Shown here: positions 1 through 7,656 of the stretch, piece after piece
Numbering within the stretch: position 1 is the first letter of the stretch
Layout of the letters: every line of letters begins with the position of its first letter
Assembly: GCF_038967635.1 (NCBI RefSeq)
Contig: NZ_CP152413.1
Location: 2,356,001-2,420,000, forward strand
Direction: 5' to 3'
Length of the DNA stretch: 64,000 bases
Source: Bradyrhizobium sp. B124
Lineage (GTDB): Bacteria; Pseudomonadota; Alphaproteobacteria; Rhizobiales; Xanthobacteraceae
Notes under the pieces: generated by a model
The model's input: the letters and a program-made list of their open reading frames with translations, nothing else
Told to the model about the DNA's origin: nothing
The model's database searches: none
Made by a program: the position numbers and the translations under genes

Positions 1-1157
1 GACACGTCGTAAGCCGTGACGGCGCCGCCCGAGACGGATTGGTTCAGGAAGGTCGAGTTGTCGTTGCCGACCACCTGACCGGTGCCGACCGTGCCGCCGC
101 CGCCGCGGGTCGCAACCGCCGAGCCGGTGAAGCCGAGCGCCGCGAGCGCGGTCGAGTTCGAGCTGGTCACGTTGAGATCGGCCGACGTGCCGGAGTGCAG
201 GGTGATCTTGCCGCCGCTGATCGTCGATGGCGTCGCGGTACCGGTAATCGCGTCGATCTTGGCGAGCAGCGTTCCGATGCTGTCGGTGACGTTCAGCTGG
301 TTGCCGGTCGCCCCCGAGGCCACGAAGGTGATGACGGTGCCGTTGACCGTGATCGTATCGGCGGGCACCACCGGCGGGCCGGCGGAGCCGGCGCTGAAGC
401 TGGCATTGATCGAATCGCTGCCCGCAGCGCCCGAAAGCAGGGTCGCGGCGGTATTGGCGACCGACGGCGTCGCCTTGTTGTTTTGCGCGGTACCGGTGAC
501 GGAGGAATCGGTGTACGGCGCGGCCGGCGTGCCCAGCACCAGCGGGTTATGTCCGGCGCTGAATGCGCCCGGCCGGATCAGCTCGGAGCCCGGAACCGAG
601 GTGTCGTGCGCGGTGGTCAAGGGATAGGACGCGAGGTTGGCGCGATAGTCGATCTTGGTGGTCTGCTGCGCCGGCAGGAAGTCGTTCTTGAACCGCAGCG
701 TTTGCGGCGAAGAGCCCGAGGGGTTGCCGGTGGTCGGATCGATCGGGACGCCCTCGAGATAATAGCCGGCGCCGTTGACGAGGTAGCCGTCCTTGTTGAG
801 CTGGAAATCGCCGCGGCGGGTGTAGCGGTCGACGCCGTCGAACACCGGCGAGCCGTCGGTGAAGCCGCCGGGCTTTTGCACCGCGAAGAAGCCGTTGCCG
901 TTGATCGCCATGAAGGTCGCGACCGACGCCGATTGCACGTCGCCCTGCACCGAGTTGGTCGAACGCGACTGCGCCGTGACGCCGCCGGCGAGCTGCGCGG
1001 TCAGCGCGGTCTGCGGAACGAGGTCGAGAAACGAGGTATCGATGCGCTTGAAGGCCGTGGTCTGCGAGTTGGCGATGTTGCCGGAGATGTTTTCGAGCGC
1101 GTACGACCCTGCGCGCAAGCCACCGACAGCCGTCGTAAGAGCGCCGAAGATACCCAT
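1..1157 (-). CDS. flgE: Flagellar hook protein FlgE (5' part; 3' end outside window)
   Basis: The first 385 codons are visible and the reading frame runs off the left edge. The N-terminus (MGIFGALTTAVGGLRAGSYA, then an ENISGNIANSQTTAFKR stretch) is the conserved rod/hook N-terminal helix with the ANSQTTAFKR motif of FlgE-type proteins. It is followed by a Ser/Thr/Gly/Ala-rich central region typical of the surface-exposed hook domains. The product polymerises outside the cell into the flagellar hook after export by the flagellar type III system. The ATG at 1157 has a GGAG eight bases upstream. A sigma-54 type promoter lies about 70 bases upstream, which fits middle/late flagellar genes in alphaproteobacteria. 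Other axial proteins (FlgF, FlgG) share the N-terminal motif. The length and TAFKRIDTSF context favour FlgE. Confidence 0.88.
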   Translation of the reverse strand, partial: MGIFGALTTAVGGLRAGSYALENISGNIANSQTTAFKRIDTSFLDLVPQTALTAQLAGGVTAQSRSTNSVQGDVQSASVATFMAINGNGFFAVQKPGGFTDGSPVFDGVDRYTRRGDFQLNKDGYLVNGAGYYLEGVPIDPTTGNPSGSSPQTLRFKNDFLPAQQTTKIDYRANLASYPLTTAHDTSVPGSELIRPGAFSAGHNPLVLGTPAAPYTDSSVTGTAQNNKATPSVANTAATLLSGAAGSDSINASFSAGSAGPPVVPADTITVNGTVITFVASGATGNQLNVTDSIGTLLAKIDAITGTATPSTISGGKITLHSGTSADLNVTSSNSTALAALGFTGSAVATRGGGGTVGTGQVVGNDNSTFLNQSVSGGAVTAYDV

Positions 1158-1225
1158 GACATGTTCTCCAATTCGATTCCCGGCGGCTGGCGATCACAGG
1201 AATGGCCGCATCGGCGGAGCATGTC

Positions 1226-1240
1226 GCAAAGGTCGTGCCA
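1226..1240 (-). promoter_or_regulatory. Sigma-54 (RpoN) promoter of flgE
   Basis: On the minus strand the sequence reads TGGCACG, four bases, TTGC. This is the full -24/-12 consensus with the correct GG-to-GC spacing. It lies about 70 bases upstream of the flgE start, leaving a leader of roughly 55 bases. Sigma-54 with FlbD-type activators drives hook genes in Caulobacter-type flagellar systems, so site and gene agree. Confidence 0.8.
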
Positions 1241-1271
1241 CGAAACGAAACGTAACAAAATCATGCGCTTG

Positions 1272-1301
1272 AAAAAAAAGCCCCGGCCGTTTAACCGGGG
1301 C
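1272..1301 (-). terminator. Intrinsic terminator downstream of msrB
   Basis: A GCCCCGG/CCGGGGC stem (1280-1286 with 1295-1301) encloses an eight-base loop. On the minus strand it is followed by a run of eight T (1272-1279). It would stop transcripts coming from msrB before they enter flgE. Confidence 0.75.
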
Positions 1302-1370
1302 ACAATTGCCGGGCAGGCAACAATTGCCGGGACAGAGCGCAGGCCTGGCCGCGCTCATTCGTCTTGGTCG

Positions 1371-1475
1371 GACGCGCTTTCTTGACGCGAGCCGGTACCC
1401 ACTTCGCTCGCAAACGCTTCCTAGTTTGACGCGTTTTCCTGGCGCGAGCCGGTACCCACTTCACTCGCAAACGCT
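1371..1475. repeat. Tandem pair of a dispersed 48-bp repeat
   Basis: Two 48-base copies (1371-1418 and 1428-1475) share GACGCG, a CGCGAGCCGGTACCCACTTC core and CTCGCAAACGCT, at a 57-base period. The same element occurs in reverse orientation at 33971-34026, so this is a dispersed family. I recall similar AACCGGTATCCACTTCGCTCG elements in bradyrhizobial genomes. It sits in the 3' gap after msrB and has no coding potential. Confidence 0.75.
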
Positions 1476-1482
1476 GTGGGCG

Positions 1483-1986
1483 TCAGGTCGCCGAGGGTGC
1501 GGCCGGGTGAAACACCAGCGCAAAACCGTCCATGCAGTAGCGCAGCCCGGTCGGCTTCGGGCCGTCGTCGAAGACATGGCCGAGATGGCCGCCGCAGCGG
1601 CGGCAATGCACCTCGGTGCGCAGCATGCCGAAGGTGCGGTCCGACGTGGTGCCGATGGCATTGTCCAGCGGCTTCCAGAAGCTTGGCCAGCCGGTGCCGC
1701 TCTCATACTTGGTCTCGGACGAGAACAACGGCAGGTCGCAGCCGGCGCAGGCGAAGGTGCCCTTGCGGTGCTCCTTGAGCAGCGGGCTCGATCCCGGCCG
1801 CTCGGTGCCCTCCTTGCGCAGGATCTCGTATTGCTGCGGCGTGAGTTGCGCGCGCCATTCGGCGTCGGTCTTCTCGATCTCGAATTTCTCGGCGGCCTGC
1901 GCCGGCGAGGCGCGCAGCCAGCGGAAGGCGGCGAGGCCGAACAGGCTGGCGACGGAAGCAAGCAGGATGCGGCGATCGATCATCAA
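1483..1986 (-). CDS. msrB: Peptide-methionine (R)-S-oxide reductase, exported form
   Basis: A 167-residue protein that reduces methionine-R-sulfoxide in oxidised proteins. It has both zinc pairs (CAGC near residue 79 and CRRCGGHLGH near 133), the GTGWPSF substrate motif and the catalytic cysteine in RYCMDG near residue 150. The usual sequence there is RYCIN. The first 32 residues (MMIDRRILLASVASLFGLAA and an ASPAQAAE cleavage site) form an export signal with an Arg pair, so it probably works in the periplasm. An intrinsic terminator lies about 180 bases downstream. The start could be either of the two adjacent ATGs. Confidence 0.93.
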   Translation of the reverse strand: MMIDRRILLASVASLFGLAAFRWLRASPAQAAEKFEIEKTDAEWRAQLTPQQYEILRKEGTERPGSSPLLKEHRKGTFACAGCDLPLFSSETKYESGTGWPSFWKPLDNAIGTTSDRTFGMLRTEVHCRRCGGHLGHVFDDGPKPTGLRYCMDGFALVFHPAAPSAT

Positions 1987-2061
1987 TCATCTCCGATGCG
2001 GGCGGCCAAAGCTGGCGAACAAGACTGGCTTGCCACCAAATACGAACCCCGCCGCCAGACG

Positions 2062-3558
2062 TTACATCCGCCCGTCGGATATCCGCTCACTTTCTTGCGA
2101 GGGATGAGCAGACGGCTGCTCACCGTCCTCAACCTGCCGGGGCGCGGGCGCCAGCACCGGCCGCACGGCGGATGGCGGCGGACGGCGGGGCGCCGGCCCC
2201 CGGGTTCCCGCCTTGAGATTGGCCTCGGCCAGCCGCGCCTCGCGGCGGCGCTCCTTCGCACGTGCACCCTCGCGGTAACGCGCCAGAACGCCCGCTGCGG
2301 ATGCGGCGCCCCTCGTCCACAGGCCGATGAAATGACCGGCGACGCGACCGGTGGTGCCGCCGGCCCAGACCAGCTCGAACGGCGAAAACAGCCGCCAGCG
2401 GTCGTCGCCCCACAGGATGCTGCGCGCGATCAACTGCCCGGCGAGCGCCGAGGTGTTGAGCCCCTGCCGGCCGAAGCCGCTCGCCACCCACAGGCCCCTG
2501 CGCAACTGGCCGATCTGCGGCATGCCATGCACGGTGACGCCGACTGCGCCACCGAACGTGTCGGCGATCGGAACCTTGCCGAGCTGAGGAAACACCGTGG
2601 CGATGCGACGCTGTACCGCCGCACCGAGCCGCTTCGGTCGCGCGTCCCAGGTGGTTTCGGGACTGGCCCACAACAGGCGATCGCCATCGACGACACGGAA
2701 GTGGTCGATGCCGTCGCTGTCGACGACCGAGCCGGAAAAGGCGATCGCCTCCGCCAGTCGTTCCCCGAGCGGTTCGGTCAACGCCGCATAGCGCCACACC
2801 GGCAGCAGTGTATCCGACAAACGCTTGAGCGGCGCACCGAGATGGATATTGCCGGCGAGGACGATATGGTTGGCACGCAACCGCGCCGTCGGCGTCACGA
2901 TGCGCTTGCGAATGCCGGAAAAATCGATGCTGACGACCGGCGTCTCCTCGAAGATCCGCACACCCGCCCGCATCGCCAGCGCGGCGAGACCGTGCACATA
3001 TTTGCGGCCGTCGATCTGGAACGCCTTCGGATAATAGATGCCGTGGAAATAGCGCCCGGTCCTGAGCACGCTGCGCACCCGATCGACCTGCCAGCCTTCG
3101 ACTTCGGTGGCGAATTCCTCGCCCAGCGTCTGCAGGCGGCTGATCAGCGCTTCGCCGACATCGACATTGGAGACCTCCAGCGCGCCGTCGCTTGGGCTGA
3201 TGCCCGGGATCAGCTCCTCGGTGGCGGTGGCGCGGACATACTCGGCGCCCTCCTTCGACAGCGCCCATAACTCGCGGGCATCATCGAGGCCGACGCGCTC
3301 GATCACATCCGATATCGGCAGGCCGAAACCCGGCATCACGGTGCCGAGATGGTGGCCGGAGGCGTTCCAGCCGACCTGGCGGCCCTCGAGCACGGCAACG
3401 CTGGCGCCAAGCCGCGCCGCCTCGCGTGCCACGGTCAGGCCGGCCAGCCCCGCCCCGACCACGCAAATGTCCACGTCGAGGTCGAACGCCAGACGGTCGC
3501 GGAACGGCGAGGCCGCCTCGTCGGGGCCGTCTGCCGCACTTGTGGAAGTCTCGCTCAT
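2062..3558 (-). CDS. FAD-dependent amine/amino-acid oxidoreductase (DadA/PuuB-like)
   Basis: A 498-residue flavoprotein. Residues 29-60 form a dinucleotide-binding fold (DICVVGAGLAGLTVAREAAR), followed by a GWNASGHHLGTVMPGF stretch that matches the DAO family second FAD motif. The C-terminal half has a VASGFGRQGLNTSALAGQL segment typical of glycine/D-amino-acid oxidases and gamma-glutamylputrescine oxidoreductases. Past the catalytic domain, from about residue 410, there is a basic, Ala/Pro-rich tail that is probably disordered. The substrate cannot be read from sequence. It lies 75 bases upstream of msrB on the same strand and might be cotranscribed. The divergent neighbour is the SixA-like gene. 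Confidence 0.82.
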   Translation of the reverse strand: MSETSTSAADGPDEAASPFRDRLAFDLDVDICVVGAGLAGLTVAREAARLGASVAVLEGRQVGWNASGHHLGTVMPGFGLPISDVIERVGLDDARELWALSKEGAEYVRATATEELIPGISPSDGALEVSNVDVGEALISRLQTLGEEFATEVEGWQVDRVRSVLRTGRYFHGIYYPKAFQIDGRKYVHGLAALAMRAGVRIFEETPVVSIDFSGIRKRIVTPTARLRANHIVLAGNIHLGAPLKRLSDTLLPVWRYAALTEPLGERLAEAIAFSGSVVDSDGIDHFRVVDGDRLLWASPETTWDARPKRLGAAVQRRIATVFPQLGKVPIADTFGGAVGVTVHGMPQIGQLRRGLWVASGFGRQGLNTSALAGQLIARSILWGDDRWRLFSPFELVWAGGTTGRVAGHFIGLWTRGAASAAGVLARYREGARAKERRREARLAEANLKAGTRGPAPRRPPPSAVRPVLAPAPRQVEDGEQPSAHPSQESERISDGRM

Positions 3559-3652
3559 GTCGTTTCTTACGAACCGCTGCGGCGCTTGTCACCTTGTCCA
3601 GGGCATGCGCCTGTAGAATTAATTCGACCAGACCGAATCGAGATGGAAGTCC

Positions 3653-4195
3653 ATGCGCCGTTTGCTGCTGCTGCGTCACGCCAAGACCGAAACCGACGCG
3701 CCTTCGGGGCACGACCAGGACCGTCGTCTCGACGAGCGCGGCCACCGCGATGCGGCGGAGATCGGCGGCTGGATCGCCCGCCACCCGCCCCTGCCCGATC
3801 TGGCGCTGGTATCGCCGGCGGCCCGCACCACGCAAACCTGGGAGATCGTGCGCGAGGCGCTGAAGGGCGCCGGACCTGCCCCGAAAGTCGAATTCGTGCC
3901 GGAACTCTACGGCGCCGATCCGGCGCAATTGCTCACCGCGATCCGGATGGCCTCCGTCACCGACCCGAAGCGGCTGATGCTGATCGGCCATAATCCCGGC
4001 ATGCACGAGCTCGCGCTGACGCTGACCGGCAGCGGCGACGAGGCCGCCAAGCGCGCGCTCGGCGACAACCTGCCGACCTCGGGGCTCGCCGTCTTCGACT
4101 TCGCGACCGACGACTGGAACGAGGTCTCCTTCCGGCGCGGCAAGCTCGTGCTGTTCGTTAGCCCTAAACTGTTGAAGCAGGCCTCGCGCGGCTGA
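3653..4195 (+). CDS. Histidine phosphatase, SixA-like
   Basis: A 180-residue member of the histidine phosphatase superfamily. The catalytic RHA motif (LLLRHAKTE, residues 5-13) is followed by RLDERG, the second catalytic arginine region SPAARTTQTW and the C-terminal GHNPG motif near residue 113. This short form matches SixA, which removes phosphate from phosphohistidine on Hpt domains of phosphorelays. An Hpt-domain gene lies at 34.5 kb, but no link is shown. The ATG at 3653 follows a GAGATGGAAG ribosome-binding region. It is divergent from the FAD oxidoreductase gene. Confidence 0.85.
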   Translation: MRRLLLLRHAKTETDAPSGHDQDRRLDERGHRDAAEIGGWIARHPPLPDLALVSPAARTTQTWEIVREALKGAGPAPKVEFVPELYGADPAQLLTAIRMASVTDPKRLMLIGHNPGMHELALTLTGSGDEAAKRALGDNLPTSGLAVFDFATDDWNEVSFRRGKLVLFVSPKLLKQASRG

Positions 4196-4351
4196 CGCAA
4201 GCGGACAACGCAGCTCTGCCATGCTATATTGATGTTGGCGCGACAGGGGGACCGGTTCGCGGCGACACGACGAGCTACCGAAGAAAAAGAAGGCGCGCGT
4301 CCCGGCACAGGGACCAAACGGCTCCAGACCAATCGCGGACAGGAGGCGCAG

Positions 4352-4777
4352 ATGTACAAGTCAATTCTCGTGCCGATCGACCTCGCCGATACCGATCTGG
4401 CGAAGCCTGCGATCGCAACCGCTGCGACGCTGTCGCAAACCTGGAACGGGGCGGTGCGTCTGCTCAACGTATTGCCGATGACGCCGGTGATGCTCGCCGA
4501 ATATGTCCCGGCGGATTTCGACAGCCAGCAGCGTGAGACATCGGAAGAAGCGCTCGCCATCGTCGCGCGCGAATCCGGCATCGCGCCCGGGCGCATCTCC
4601 GGCGTGGTCCGCCAGGGCGGCATCTATCACGAGATCCTCGAAGAGGCCGCGACCATGAAGGCCGACCTGATCGTGATGACCTCGCACCGCCCGGCGATGC
4701 GCACCTACTTCCTCGGCTCCAATGCCGGGCACGTCGTGCGCTACGCCAAATGCTCGGTGCTCGTGGTGCGGCACTAG
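4352..4777 (+). CDS. Universal stress protein, UspA family
   Basis: A 141-residue single Usp domain. It starts MYKSILVPIDLAD, has the strand-helix pattern of the family, and ends with a GSNAGHVVRYAKCSVLVVRH segment that carries the ATP-binding GS-N-G/S-V-type motif. This start was chosen because AGGAGG sits five bases upstream of the ATG at 4352. The frame stays open upstream to 4229, but that extension is basic and lacks family similarity. It is a cytoplasmic stress-associated nucleotide-binding protein and lies next to the heat-shock block. Confidence 0.9.
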   Translation: MYKSILVPIDLADTDLAKPAIATAATLSQTWNGAVRLLNVLPMTPVMLAEYVPADFDSQQRETSEEALAIVARESGIAPGRISGVVRQGGIYHEILEEAATMKADLIVMTSHRPAMRTYFLGSNAGHVVRYAKCSVLVVRH

Positions 4778-5171
4778 CGGGATAAGTTATGGGGCCGTCG
4801 CAGGCGGCGCTGCCAAAATATCGAAAACAACCCCATGCACAGTAGCCGGCCGGCGCGGCGAGGCGACAACGCGGCTTGACACGTCGGGCAACTCAAGGAT
4901 TTTCTTCTAATAATCCGAAATTGCGCTCGAACACCCCGCGCGTCGCAGGGGGAGAGGAAACGCGCACTATTTGCGGCCGCGACCTGATCTCATCCTGCCT
5001 TGATCCGACCAGGACGCGGACTCACTCGCCTACGGCCGTGGTGGAATTGCGCCTGCGGTCATGGTGGAATTGGCCTGCACGGGTCCTCAAGGGCGCAGAT
5101 TAGCCCTGCCGCAAAGGCAACTCCAGTTGCGGCCATGGCATTTGCAATCAGCAGGGAGAGAACGACAGGCG
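4778..5171. other. Non-coding gap with two tRNA-Leu-like fragments
   Basis: No convincing gene was found between uspA and rpoH. At 5032-5051 and 5055-5073 there are two near-identical stretches containing GTGGTGGAATTG and ATGGTGGAATTGG. They resemble the acceptor/D-arm start of bacterial tRNA-Leu (consensus GGTGGAATTGGTAGACACG). No anticodon arm or T-arm follows, so neither is a working tRNA. Confidence 0.4.
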
Positions 5172-6119
5172 TTAACATGTGCGTCTCAGACCTAGCGAGT
5201 CAGACTGGCGAGCGAACTGCGTGTCGGTTGATTTGGCTGAGCGCTGCGTCCGGCAGGTTTCTCCTTGCTGCATCGCGGATTTGACTTTCTGGAATGCCCG
5301 CGACTCTATTTGGCGGACGCGCTCGCGCGAGATGCCATACTCGATCGCGAGCGCGTCAAGTTTGGGAGGAGCCTCGGTGAGTTGGCGCACCGTGAAGATA
5401 TGTCTTTCGCGCGGACTGAGAGTTTGAATGGCAGCTTTCAAGGCTGCGCGACGTTGCGCCAGTTCTTCGTCTTCAGCGAACTTGATGTCATGGCAAGGTG
5501 AAGGATCGACCAGTCGTTCGAGTGCATCACCCGCCTGCGGCGCGTCGTTGAGCCGGGAATTCAAGGAGACGTCGCCGCGCAAGCGACGATCCATATCCAC
5601 GACGTCACGTTCAGATACTTTGAGGCGTTCAGAGATTGTCTTGGCTTGATCAGGTCGCAGATCCCCATCATCGAGCGCCGAAATCGCGCTCCTGGTTCGC
5701 CTCAGTTTGAAGAACAGCTTCTTCTGTGCAGAACTCGCCGAAATCTTCACCAGCGACCACGACCGAAGGACATATTCCTGGATTGTCGCCTTTATCCACC
5801 ACATCGCATAGGTCGAAAGCCGAATCCCGCGCTCTGGATCAAAGCGCCGCACCGCCTGCATCAAGCCAACATTTCCCTCGGAAACGATGTCGGCGATTGG
5901 CAAGCCGTAGCCCCGGTAGCGCATCGCGATCTTCGCAACGAGGCGCAGATGACTGGTGACGAGGCGATAGGCTGCATCGCGGTCGCCGTGCTGACGCCAG
6001 CGCCGTGCGAAGCGGGTCTCCTCCTCCTGAGTCAGGATCGGAAACTTGCGAATTTGGCCGAGATAGTGCGTTAGCCCGCTGCCGATGGATGGCTGCAGTT
6101 GAGAGACGGTTTGATGCAT
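5172..6119 (-). CDS. rpoH: RNA polymerase heat-shock sigma factor RpoH (sigma-32)
   Basis: A 315-residue sigma-70-family factor. Region 2 contains AYRLVTSHLRLVAKIAMRYR, GLPIADIVSEGNVGLM and the -10 recognition segment STYAMWWIKATIQEY. The diagnostic RpoH box follows as QKKLFFKLRR near residue 132. Region 4 carries LSPRERHIFTVRQL and ISRERVRQIESRAF. It directs transcription of chaperone and protease genes. It lies 20 bases downstream of a small-protein gene and may be read through from the ROSE-controlled hsp20 transcript. That layout resembles the hspA-rpoH1 cluster of Bradyrhizobium japonicum. Bradyrhizobia carry several rpoH copies and I cannot say which one this is. Confidence 0.93.
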   Translation of the reverse strand: MHQTVSQLQPSIGSGLTHYLGQIRKFPILTQEEETRFARRWRQHGDRDAAYRLVTSHLRLVAKIAMRYRGYGLPIADIVSEGNVGLMQAVRRFDPERGIRLSTYAMWWIKATIQEYVLRSWSLVKISASSAQKKLFFKLRRTRSAISALDDGDLRPDQAKTISERLKVSERDVVDMDRRLRGDVSLNSRLNDAPQAGDALERLVDPSPCHDIKFAEDEELAQRRAALKAAIQTLSPRERHIFTVRQLTEAPPKLDALAIEYGISRERVRQIESRAFQKVKSAMQQGETCRTQRSAKSTDTQFARQSDSLGLRRTC

Positions 6120-6139
6120 TTGCCCCTCGCAAGAGCTTC

Positions 6140-6649
6140 CTAGACGTCAATGGAAACAGTGTCCGGACCATCGCGCCCCTGCTGACGTCCAGATCCGTTA
6201 CCGTGATCGGTGGCGGCCTCCGGCTCCGGCTCTACAAGGTGCAGGGCATCAACGATGTCGTCGAAGCTGACGGCATTATCCTGAGAGGGCTGGCTTGGTC
6301 CCGCAACCGCGCAACCGTTTGCGGCCCAGGATGACAGGATTGCCCGCTTCTCGTACGGCGTCAGATCGCAGTCGTCGACGACGTCCATCGGATGAGCGAA
6401 TGCACCGGCCGGGTCCAGCAGCGCGGCCATTTCAAGCGTTGTCGTGCGTCCCTCGATCCTCGGCAGCAGCGCGCAGAGGCGGTCGGGGAACGCGTCTCGC
6501 AGAAGTCCTGTCGCAGAGGCCTGCTCTTCGCTCAATCGGCGCTCGATATAGCGGCGTTCAAGGTCCGAAAGACGCGTTGCGAGCAGCCTGCGATAGCGGT
6601 CGATATTCCTTCGGTGCGCGCGCAGCCGTTGCAGGTTCGCTTCGAGCAT
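6140..6649 (-). CDS. Conserved small protein of heat-shock cluster, paralogue of the next gene
   Basis: A 169-residue protein in two parts. Residues 1-75 are rich in Arg/Leu and predicted helical (RLRAHRRNIDRYRRLLATRL). Residues 78-140 hold the motif DPAGAFAHPMDVVDDCDLTP, then EKRAILSSWAANGCAVA, then VSFDDIVDALHLVE. The second part is clearly homologous to the protein at 6666-6986. I recall the EKRAILASWASDA motif in bradyrhizobial hypothetical proteins, but I know no function. The ATG at 6649 follows a G-rich Shine-Dalgarno region. It lies 20 bases upstream of rpoH and 16 bases after its paralogue, consistent with one operon. Confidence 0.75.
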   Translation of the reverse strand: MLEANLQRLRAHRRNIDRYRRLLATRLSDLERRYIERRLSEEQASATGLLRDAFPDRLCALLPRIEGRTTTLEMAALLDPAGAFAHPMDVVDDCDLTPYEKRAILSSWAANGCAVAGPSQPSQDNAVSFDDIVDALHLVEPEPEAATDHGNGSGRQQGRDGPDTVSIDV

Positions 6650-6665
6650 GATCCACCCCCCGGCC

Positions 6666-6986
6666 TCAGGCAGCGATGGCACGTTCGGTAGAGCGCAATC
6701 GGCAGGGCTTGCCTCCGGGAGAATTCCGGGGACCGCCATCGAGATCGCACAGCGCTTCCAGTATCTCGTCGATCGAAACCGGCTTCTTCAGTCCGGCAGG
6801 CGAACGCATCGAAGGGCAGGATGCGATTGCAGAGGCATCCGACGCCCAGGATGCCAGAATTGCTCGCTTCTCGGCGACTGTGAGGACCGGGTGATTCACC
6901 ACATCCTTCGGGTGCTCGAAGACGGTGCCGGGATGAAGCAGCGCGTTGAAGTCGAAAACATTGTCGTCGGCGGTCGTCGGCCGCAT
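6666..6986 (-). CDS. Conserved small protein of heat-shock cluster (EKRAILASWASDA family)
   Basis: A 106-residue protein with the core LLHPGTVFEHPKDVVNHP, EKRAILASWASDASAI and VSIDEILEALCDLD. It matches the second half of the adjacent 169-residue protein in order and spacing, so the two arose by duplication. AAAGGAGG lies six bases upstream of the ATG at 6986, which decides the start over the upstream extension. It lies 72 bases downstream of the hsp20 gene on the same strand. No signal peptide, membrane segment or known catalytic motif is visible. Its function is unknown. The position suggests a role tied to heat stress, which is inference. Confidence 0.78.
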   Translation of the reverse strand: MRPTTADDNVFDFNALLHPGTVFEHPKDVVNHPVLTVAEKRAILASWASDASAIASCPSMRSPAGLKKPVSIDEILEALCDLDGGPRNSPGGKPCRLRSTERAIAA

Positions 6987-7058
6987 GGTATCCTCCTTTT
7001 CATTGACGACGAGCGGCGGCCGCGCAACGCGTCGCGCGGCTGCCAACCGGAGCCTTGA

Positions 7059-7514
7059 CTAGGCTGCTTTGGCTTCAAGCTTCTGGACGTTGTCGGCCGG
7101 TGCGCCGTTGATCGCGATCCGGCGCGGCTTCATGGCTTCCGGGATTTCCCGGACCAACTCGATCTTGAGCAGGCCATTGTCGAACGCGGCGCTCTTGACC
7201 TGGACATAGTCCGCCAGATTGAACTGGCGCTTGAAGTTGCGGGTCGAGATTCCGCGATAGAGGAAGTCCCGCTCGGCCTTGTCGGACTTGCTGCCTTCGA
7301 TCGTGACCACGTTCTGCTCGGCCGTGATCGTGATATCGCCGGGCGCAAAACCGGCAACCGCCAGCGAAATCTGATAGCGGTCCTCCGCCAGCCGTTCGAT
7401 ATTGTAGGGGGGATAGTTGTCCTCGCCGGCCCGCTGGGCCATTTCCGCGAGGTCGAACAGGCGGTCGAAGCCAACGGTCGAGCGCCACAAGGGAGAGAAG
7501 TCGTAAGTGCGCAT
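7059..7514 (-). CDS. Small heat-shock protein (Hsp20/alpha-crystallin), ROSE-controlled
   Basis: A 151-residue Hsp20. The N-terminus MRTYDFSPLWRSTVGFDRLF and the alpha-crystallin domain (about residues 34-140) with YRGISTRNFKRQFNLADYV are typical of the class-A rhizobial sHsps (IbpA-like, HspA type). It is an ATP-independent holdase that forms oligomers and keeps heat-denatured proteins soluble. The ATG at 7514 was chosen because AGGAGG lies eight bases upstream. An in-frame TTG two codons earlier is the less likely start. The leader carries a ROSE RNA thermometer. This gene appears to head a transcript that includes the two paralogous small genes and possibly rpoH. Confidence 0.93.
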   Translation of the reverse strand: MRTYDFSPLWRSTVGFDRLFDLAEMAQRAGEDNYPPYNIERLAEDRYQISLAVAGFAPGDITITAEQNVVTIEGSKSDKAERDFLYRGISTRNFKRQFNLADYVQVKSAAFDNGLLKIELVREIPEAMKPRRIAINGAPADNVQKLEAKAA

Positions 7515-7622
7515 AGCCAAATCCTCCTAAGAGCAAGATGGATACGAGCGACACCGGACACTACCGGTGCCCGCCTCAGTGCCCGGGCCCTTGCGGCGCC
7601 CAGACGCCACCGCTTGGTGGCG
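7515..7622 (-). ncRNA. ROSE-type RNA thermometer in hsp20 5' UTR
   Basis: The roughly 108-base leader folds, read on the minus strand, into a 7-bp hairpin at its 5' end (7605-7622), an 8-bp hairpin with a hexaloop (7550-7571, GGCACCGG pairing with CCGGTGTC), and a 3' hairpin (7521-7539). In the last hairpin UCUUGCUC faces UAGGAGGA, with an unpaired G. The UUGCU motif opposite the Shine-Dalgarno with a bulged G is the hallmark of ROSE elements (repression of heat-shock gene expression) described for rhizobial small heat-shock genes. At low temperature AGGAGG is sequestered, and heating opens it. The fold was done by eye. Confidence 0.85.
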
Positions 7623-7628
7623 ACAAAA

Positions 7629-7656
7629 AAATTAGCAAGGTCGCTTTTGGTTTCAA
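7629..7656 (-). promoter_or_regulatory. Probable promoter of the ROSE-hsp20 transcript
   Basis: On the minus strand CTTGAAA (TTGAAA at 7656-7651) is followed after 16 bases by TAATTT (7634-7629). The predicted start near 7622 falls at the 5' hairpin of the ROSE leader. The boxes fit a sigma-70-like promoter. CTTGAAA also matches a sigma-32 -35 box, but no CCCAT-type -10 is seen. Confidence 0.5.

Noticed and set aside
1306..3270. A 654-codon plus-strand frame over msrB and the FAD oxidoreductase
   Set aside because: Spans repeats and two real minus-strand genes, with a composition typical of shadow frames.
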